Origin: Amoebidium appalachense
Lineage: Eukaryota; Ichthyosporea
DNA: 64,000 nt
Assembly (NCBI GenBank): GCA_963693365.1
Contig: CAVNZM010000006.1
Span: forward strand, 8,618,001 to 8,682,000
Reading direction: 5' to 3'
In this document: positions 58,510 through 64,000 of the stretch, one piece after another
Numbering within the stretch: the stretch's first letter is position 1
How the letters are laid out: each line of letters opens with the position of its first letter
Made by a program: the position numbers and the translations under genes
Notes under the pieces: model-generated
The model's database searches: none
What the model saw: the letters and a program-made list of their open reading frames with translations, nothing else
Told to the model about the DNA's origin: nothing

Positions 58510-58595
58510 TGTGTTTGAGGTGTAGCAACAGCCCAGAAGGAACTGTCACCGCGTGACCCTAGCGCGAAAAACCGCACTAAAAGAAAGGTGTAGCT
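58426..58595 (-). other. gypsy A 5' leader with T tract
   Basis: Between the 5' LTR and gag start. A T run of about 40 bases at 58467-58508 on the plus strand (A on the sense strand). No conventional TGG primer site is obvious beside the LTR. Confidence 0.6.
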
Positions 58596-59232
58596 TGTCG
58601 TATCCTAATGTATGTGTACTAGAGACGCGGCACTCTACTAAGTGTACACACACGAAAAGGAACGAACGTGTACAGAAAAACGGTAAAGTTTATTAAGACC
58701 AGGCTCCGACGGGCAAACTTAGATCCGTACGGATTGAGTCTAAGTTACGACTGAGGCCATCAAGGCCGTGCCCTACAAGATCATCATCACCTGGCCCCCT
58801 ACGATGCCACATTCCATTAACATTCCGATCTACTTTTATCGTGCGCCTGCACGAGCTAAGTCGATCTACTCAACTAATATATTTATCCAAGTCTCACCCC
58901 TCACCCTCCCCCTAGTGGCACCGCAGAGTCTAAATCTACATTTCATACTATCCTCCCCCCCCCCTCCCTCCCCCCCTTTCCTCTACATCTACATATATAA
59001 ATACGTTTGGCAACATATACTATCAAACCTTGCCAATCCTTACAAAAGGGCTTCTGCCCGAACAATCACATTCCTAAGTCCTCCTACGATCTATCCTACA
59101 CACTAATTAGAATTCTATTGGACGGCTGTCCCGGCTGACGTGGTCCAATGCCCTGCGCCGGCAGAGGCAAGATGCACGCAGCTGTTCAGCTATCTTGAGG
59201 CCCCGGACTTGATCTTGATGATCTGTGGACCC

Positions 59233-59263
<31 letters not shown>

Positions 59264-59315
59264 GATCTCGATCGTAGACTTAGGCTGATCTGCTGAGACG
59301 GATTAGTATATGTCA
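58596..59315 (-). repeat. 5' LTR of gypsy A
   Basis: 720 bp, TGTCGTATCC to TATATGTCA, followed by GCGCC. Confidence 0.93.
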
Positions 59316-59320
59316 GCGCC

Positions 59321-61733
59321 TAGTGGAATCTGCACAAGCCAGGCCAGATTCACATCTCGTACTAGATACATGCACTAACTTTATTGTTGATGATTTGATA
59401 GATCTCGGTGATTATGCTGGCGGTGGTAGGAAGGAATATCCCGATGCTCTCTTGTTACCAAACACCACTCCCGCTAGACTAGGTGAACCCCTGTCTCAAA
59501 AGGAAAGCTTGCGCCGGCTTGCTAGTATGAATCGATTTGGCCCCCCTGCTCGTATTATTGGTGATACCACTGGAGACCCCCTCATAGACTCTGATAAGTA
59601 TTTCTCGGAACTGTTTAAAGATAGGACCCCCGCTCAGAAACCTATTGTGTGGCCTGTAGACCCATCTATCCCCATAGAATCGATCCTCCCCTTTTTCAGT
59701 CCCGATGCCATATGGTCTGTGATATCTAGTTATAGCTCTAGTAAGTCTTGTGGACCTGATGGACTCCCTGCTGGGTTTCTTAAAATCCTTGTTCCCTCCT
59801 ACCCCCAAAAGGAAAGTGATCGTGCTATTAAACCTGATCTTACTATCATGTTAAGCTCTCTCTTTTCTTGGTGTGTTAAATGTGGACATGTCCCGTCATC
59901 TTGGTTAGATACCTTAGTGATCCCCATAGTTAAGAAGGACTCTGAGGGCCCCATATCATCCTTTCGCCCCATTACACTAACCCAGGTTGTTCGTAGATTC
60001 TTTGAAGCTTGCTTACTTAGGTTATTTGCACATCACCCTAGGTTTCAATCTATTCCTCACATACACCCATGCCAATCCGCTTTTCGTAAAAACAATTCAT
60101 GTTATGTTCAAATAATGGCACTGCACGATTCTATGCAAGTTGGTGCACAATATGTTGGCTTTATTGATTGGAAAACTGCTTACGATTCTGTCTCCCCTGG
60201 TCTCCTATGGGAAAAGCTTGCTGCACGGGGTGTACCACACTGCATTGGTGTTCTGTTAGAAGCACTCTTGTCTCAAACCTATGGTAGAGCTGTGGTTAAT
60301 GGGCATCTTTCATATGGTTTTGCTCGTACTAGAGGTCTCTTGCAGGGTTCATTGCTGTTCAATTGCTTAGCCCCTTTTTGTTTAACCTATTTATAGAAGA
60401 TTTGGCTGTCAAGATTTACGCCGAAAACGATGACCCTATTAATAACTTTCCGCCTGCACTTCTCTATGCTGATGATCTGTCCCTCCTTGCCCGTACCCCT
60501 AGACGCCTGCAAAGATTGTTCGATGTAGTGTCAGAGTGGTGCAAGGCAAACCTTATGATCCTTAACATAGACAAATGTGGTGTTCTTGTACCTGATATAG
60601 CTAACAATTTACACACATTTACATTATCATCTAAACCTGTACCTATAGTTCCAGAATACAAATATCTTGGTGTTCCGGTTGATTCTGTTGGTGTTATGTT
60701 TCCCCATATGGTCGAAAAGAGGGTAGAGTTGGCTCGTAAGCGGTTAGCTTTCTTCTCGGCTAATATTTTTAAAGACACACCCCTCCATCCTTCTATTAGA
60801 CTTACATTTATTCGCACTTTTGTCTTCCCGGCATGTGAATATGGTTTACCCCTTCTCGCCGCTTGGATCAAGAAAGAGAGAACTAGAGCGCTTAAACCCT
60901 TGGCAAATTTCCTTGAAGCAGAAGTTGCCTCCTTTCTATCTAACAACTGTTGTAAACCTGGGCCTGTAACGCTCTCGATATATGGTCTGGTCCCAATAGC
61001 TGCTAGAGTATCCTATCTCGCGCTGAAATTCAATAAGCACATAAGCCGCTTAAAGAAGTATTTGCCCTCCCACCCTCTCTTCTCTATCCGACCTGTCCCC
61101 TCCTCACCTCTCCCCTCTTTCCTCCCCTCTCTCTCCCCTTCTCCCCTGGGCACAAATACAAATAAACCCCGCAATAGTGTGTGTGTGACTTTGGACTGCC
61201 ACTTACTTATTAAACATGCACACAATCACAAGATAATCACGCAATATAACAAATGGAAAAAGATACCACACGACACTAAACCCGATGAAAGCATACACCT
61301 TGAAAAACTAAGCCTTATGTCTCGTTTTATATATACTGACCGCCTCAACCATATTGCCAAATATGGCACTCGCAAATGTATAACACCTAAATACATATTA
61401 CCTTCCTGTAGAACTGGTCTTTCTCTAGCTGATGGTATTATTGATCAATTACCACGCTTTTACTGTACACGTGCTATACAGTGGAGATCTAATAAGTATA
61501 AGGTGGCATCATTTGCATGCCCAAACAACACACACACACACCAGTTTAACCGGTCATGTATCGCCAAATGTAGTTTGATAGACCACATAATACCGCAACA
61601 CACACACGTCACATTCACAACAGACACCCAGAAAGATAGCCTACCTGTAAATTACAACATCCTTGATTTTATACTAAACATGCGTAAAAAAAAAAAAAAA
61701 AAAAAAAAAAAACGGGGAACCCCAACTAATTGA
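59321..61733 (+). pseudogene. LINE reverse transcriptase polyprotein
   Basis: RT motifs in order: SKSCGPDGLPAGFLKIL, VIPIVKKDSEGPISSFRPIT, FIDWKTAYDSVSP, GLLQGS, LFNLFIEDL, and the catalytic LLYADDLSLLA near 60465. Connector sequence then includes EYKYLGVPVDS. An 11-bp insertion near 60356-60366, bounded by TTGCT repeats, shifts frame between GLLQGS and LFNLFIED, so the two halves are in different frames. The C-terminal 300 residues lack a clear endonuclease signature. The frame runs into the A tail. Inactive as read. Confidence 0.88.
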
Positions 61734-62447
61734 TTTCTCCTTGTAGTCTTTATGGTGTCTCGTAGAGAAAGTAAACCCTGATATATAGTCACCACCCGAC
61801 ATCTATGTACGTGATCATGATATACCGCTGAGGGGATATTCCGAGCAAAACCCCCCCCCATACCTGAGACTGGTTCTCTTTGCCTCGAGTAAACAGCGTA
61901 AACCCCCAAATGACATGGTACGAAAAATACCATAACCCGAAACCCAAAATACATCGGGGCTTGAAAAAATACCTTCAAAATTTTCTGAATTTTCGGGCTT
62001 GGATCTCAGGTCGTTTAAACTTTACACTGATTGGATTATACTTATCCTAGGAATGCGTGTCGTTCCAGATTTCCATGCAGCCGTCAGGGCTGTCAACAGC
62101 AGCGCCCAGGGGTACTGATTGGGGCCACAACAACGGTCCTAAGATCAAGAGAAATGATTCTTAATTTTCTCTAACTTTTAAACAACTGGTTCTACATGGG
62201 TACAAGTCATAGCAAATATCCTTTTGGGACAATCTTTTTCACTATTTATAACCACCCAGGCTGGAGAAAACCCTCGACAGCTGCGACACCTCAAACAAAA
62301 CAAACTTTTTTCACACCCTGGTCAATACATTTCCGCCAATCATATTGATGAAGTGGGGTGTCAACCGGATCCCCCTAGATGTCAACATTCGACAACATTT
62401 GATTCAACATTTTTACAGACATGCTGACACAGAGCTGAACCCTTCAG
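61712..62447 (+). other. unique sequence 3' of the LINE
   Basis: No repeat, RNA gene or long coding frame is recognised. A C run of 9 lies near 61851. This is the first extended stretch without obvious transposon sequence and may be intergenic host DNA. Confidence 0.45.
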
Positions 62448-62455
62448 TATAAAAA
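62448..62455 (+). promoter_or_regulatory. possible TATA box
   Basis: TATAAAAA, about 490 bp upstream of the ATG at 62947 and before the hydrophobic frame 62708-62983. Position fits a core promoter if the first exon or leader is long. Sequence match only. Confidence 0.3.
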
Positions 62456-62592
62456 GGAGGTGTTTATCTTTAAAGTATGTGCAAATGCTATCTGAAGTTA
62501 ATTTGATACCTTTTTTCTTCATTCATACAACATGTTTCAGAAGCCCTTGATATGGTTAGCCGGCGCAGGTGGCAGGTTTTGGCGAGTAATCC

Positions 62593-62600
62593 TGACGTCA
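62593..62600. promoter_or_regulatory. CRE-like palindrome TGACGTCA
   Basis: A perfect 8-bp match to the CREB/ATF consensus 145 bp after the TATA-like box. An 8-mer can occur by chance. Confidence 0.25.
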
Positions 62601-62707
62601 TAGATCGCATTCCAGCTGTACATTGGTATGCGGTAGACATAGCTCTATGAATTGCAGTGTCCAATCATCTTCTTCTGCGTTTGGGACGGCATTGGCAACG
62701 TAAATAA

Positions 62708-62983
62708 ATAACTGAGAGTGTCACAGTTTCTTACCAGAAAACGGCAGCTTTGCAGGCCCTTGCCGTCTTTTGTGCTGTATATGCCTTTTCAGTGGTGTGC
62801 GTTATAGCTATCGCCCATGTTCATACAGCAACTACAGCTGTTAGAATACACCCGTCGCTAAATGAAATCTTGGATGCCAGAGAGTGTACTTTTTTGACTC
62901 GCTTGAATACCATTGAAGCACAACACTTTTCCTCCGCGAATCGAAAATGGCGCCGCACCATTTTCACCAGGGTCAACAATTGA
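62708..62983 (+). CDS. possible exon encoding one membrane helix
   Basis: An open stretch between stops reads KTAALQALAVFCAVYAFSVV, then CVIAIAHVHTATTAVRIH and RECTFLTRLNTIEAQHF, ending NRKWRRTIFTRVNN before TGA 62981-62983. It has one strong hydrophobic helix followed by a polar region with a Cys. A splice-acceptor-like tract (TTTCTTACCAG) ends at 62737, just upstream. It overlaps the start of the 62947 frame by 37 bp in another frame, so only one of the two is likely expressed from a given transcript. No family is assigned. Confidence 0.3.
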   Translation: MTESVTVSYQKTAALQALAVFCAVYAFSVVCVIAIAHVHTATTAVRIHPSLNEILDARECTFLTRLNTIEAQHFSSANRKWRRTIFTRVNN

Positions 62984-64000
62984 ACCCTGCGCATGAATTG
63001 AGGGGGTCAGGGCCGGCTGGTTTCGATGAAGTGAATTTGTGTAGTTGTAATGTTGTCGAGAGTAATGAGGTAGTGGATAACAAGCAAGGGAGCGCTAGTA
63101 TTGTGAGCATAGAGCGCGTACGTAAGGCGTCACAGGAGAGTACAGCCGGGTGGGGTGTGTATTTGCTAGAGCAGGCGTCAGGCAGTGTGGGTTTCCACTC
63201 ATCAACACCGGTACCACAAACACACAAAACCACCACACAACAAACGCACCAAACAGGGCAAACAGAGAGCGTACTTACTACGACACACGCACCAATTACT
63301 GTTTCTGACACACAAGCACCAAAATCAAGCAAAACCCTTCGCAGGCACCACACTGTTGACTGGGGCAGTTCTTCGTTCTCAGGCAGTGGTCTGTTCGACC
63401 ACGTAAACAAACCTGGCCCCGGTCCTGACCTATACGAGGAGGTGCTCCAACTGATAGACCAACTGGGCCTGGTTGATGTTAGCCAGGACGAACTACAACG
63501 GCGGCAGCAGTGCGAAAGTGCACACGTGCGCACCGAACAGGTAACTGGAAACACGGATACGCCACAAGATGACGCGAAAGACCTAATGAGCCAAATCAGT
63601 TTTGCGGCCGAACCAGCCAACATTTCTTCTGTTGCCGGAAGAGATTCTGGCAACACCCCTTCCGACGCTCTTCCGTCCGAAGGCAAAAGCGGCAACATGC
63701 CGTTTAACACATCTCATCCCGGCAACAGGCCAACCCAGGAGGCTCTGTATGGAACATCATATGACCCTTCCGAATGGGACGTAATTACTGCACAAACAAT
63801 TCACGAGGAAATAGACCTCCCCGCAGCACCAGCAAATCAGCATCAATCGAAGACAGCGCGAAGGAAGCTCTCGGTAGAGCAGCCAAACGATGGACCTAAA
63901 TTCCACGAGCGATTCTCGTCAGTCGAGATATGGTGGGCGGACAATGCCCTGTTGTACACCGTGTATGGCATTATCACGCTTCTTAACACCGTCATGTTCT
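62947..64000 (+). CDS. 5' part of an unidentified protein, runs off the window
   Basis: A frame from ATG 62947 (context GAAAATGG, purine at -3 and G at +4) is open for 351 codons to the window end. An in-frame TGA at 62914-62916 lies upstream, so this is the first ATG. It starts MAPHHFHQGQQLNPAHELRG. Residues to about 320 are polar and low in structure, rich in S, T, Q, H and P, with a DLYEEVLQLIDQLGLVDVSQ helix near 165-185. Near 325 it turns to SSVEIWWADNALLYTVYG then ITLLNTVMF, which looks like the first transmembrane segment. Likely a membrane protein with a long cytoplasmic N-terminus. No transposon motif is present. Introns beyond the edge cannot be judged. Confidence 0.6.
   Translation, partial: MAPHHFHQGQQLNPAHELRGSGPAGFDEVNLCSCNVVESNEVVDNKQGSASIVSIERVRKASQESTAGWGVYLLEQASGSVGFHSSTPVPQTHKTTTQQTHQTGQTESVLTTTHAPITVSDTQAPKSSKTLRRHHTVDWGSSSFSGSGLFDHVNKPGPGPDLYEEVLQLIDQLGLVDVSQDELQRRQQCESAHVRTEQVTGNTDTPQDDAKDLMSQISFAAEPANISSVAGRDSGNTPSDALPSEGKSGNMPFNTSHPGNRPTQEALYGTSYDPSEWDVITAQTIHEEIDLPAAPANQHQSKTARRKLSVEQPNDGPKFHERFSSVEIWWADNALLYTVYGIITLLNTVMF

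Larger units (their letters stand above)
42706..59315 (-). mobile_element. Ty3/gypsy retrotransposon A
   Basis: LTRs at 42706-43420 and 58596-59315, duplication GCGCC at 42701-42705 and 59316-59320. Internal order on the minus strand is gag, protease, RT, RNase H, integrase, then a chromodomain-like tail. Gypsy B occupies 49271-57507 inside gag. Without it the element would be about 8.4 kb. Confidence 0.95.
42590..61733 (+). mobile_element. LINE (non-LTR retrotransposon) split by gypsy A
   Basis: The left piece (about 42590-42705) encodes VDVCVCYATKHPIYMR in the same frame that resumes after gypsy A at 59321 as LVESAQARPDSHL. Gypsy A with its GCGCC duplication interrupts this frame precisely. 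The right piece runs through the reverse transcriptase to a 27-base A run (61685-61711), the expected 3' tail. The 5' end abuts the TG microsatellite, so the element is probably 5'-truncated. No endonuclease domain is visible. Confidence 0.8.

Overview
The window is eukaryotic nuclear DNA, almost entirely repeats and nested retrotransposons. Evidence: Ty1/copia and Ty3/gypsy LTR elements, a non-LTR (LINE) retrotransposon with a poly-A tail, kilobase-scale (CA)n arrays, a palindromic satellite, many C/G homopolymers and splice-like signals. There is no bacterial gene organisation. The species cannot be named from the sequence; a repeat-rich marine protist or invertebrate would fit, but that is inference.

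Layout. 1-2938: decayed 3' end of one copia family (C2) with its 3' LTR. 2939-10936: a minus-strand XPG/FEN1/EXO1-like nuclease pseudogene, split by a complete copia element C1 (4020-10761, 925-bp LTRs, TSD CTTTC). 10937-13683: mostly unrecognised DNA with GC-rich palindromes and a DDE transposase fragment. 13684-36514: a second copy of the C1 family (called C3), minus strand. Both outer flanks read CCCAC, so its two halves (13684-21118 and about 34741-36514) look like one element split by a 13.6-kb block. C3 also carries solo LTRs at 15931, 19038 and 35303. The 13.6-kb block holds three copies of a C-tract repeat, a possible host exon (24900-25190), a palindromic satellite (25.2-29.1 kb) interrupted by a 600-bp transposon-like insert, and a 5-kb inverted repeat (29.1-34.1 kb). 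Each arm of that inverted repeat carries a chromodomain gene whose C-terminus resembles a ubiquitin-specific protease.

36515-42590: long CA and TG microsatellite blocks with another solo LTR and a MULE-like transposase fragment. 42590-61711: a three-level nest. A LINE is split by gypsy A (42706-59315, TSD GCGCC), whose gag is split by gypsy B (49271-57507, TSD ATCTG). Gypsy B has a 1581-codon chromodomain pol and LTRs that differ by one base by eye, so it is the best candidate for a recently active element. 61712-64000: non-repetitive DNA. A reading frame starting at ATG 62947 stays open to the window edge and probably begins a host membrane-protein gene.

The only plausible host coding pieces are the nuclease pseudogene, the 24.9-25.2 kb exon, possibly the chromodomain gene, and the right-edge gene. 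TSDs were read directly and give a relative order of insertions. Many frame breaks fall in C or G homopolymers, so assembly length errors should be excluded before those breaks are called biological.
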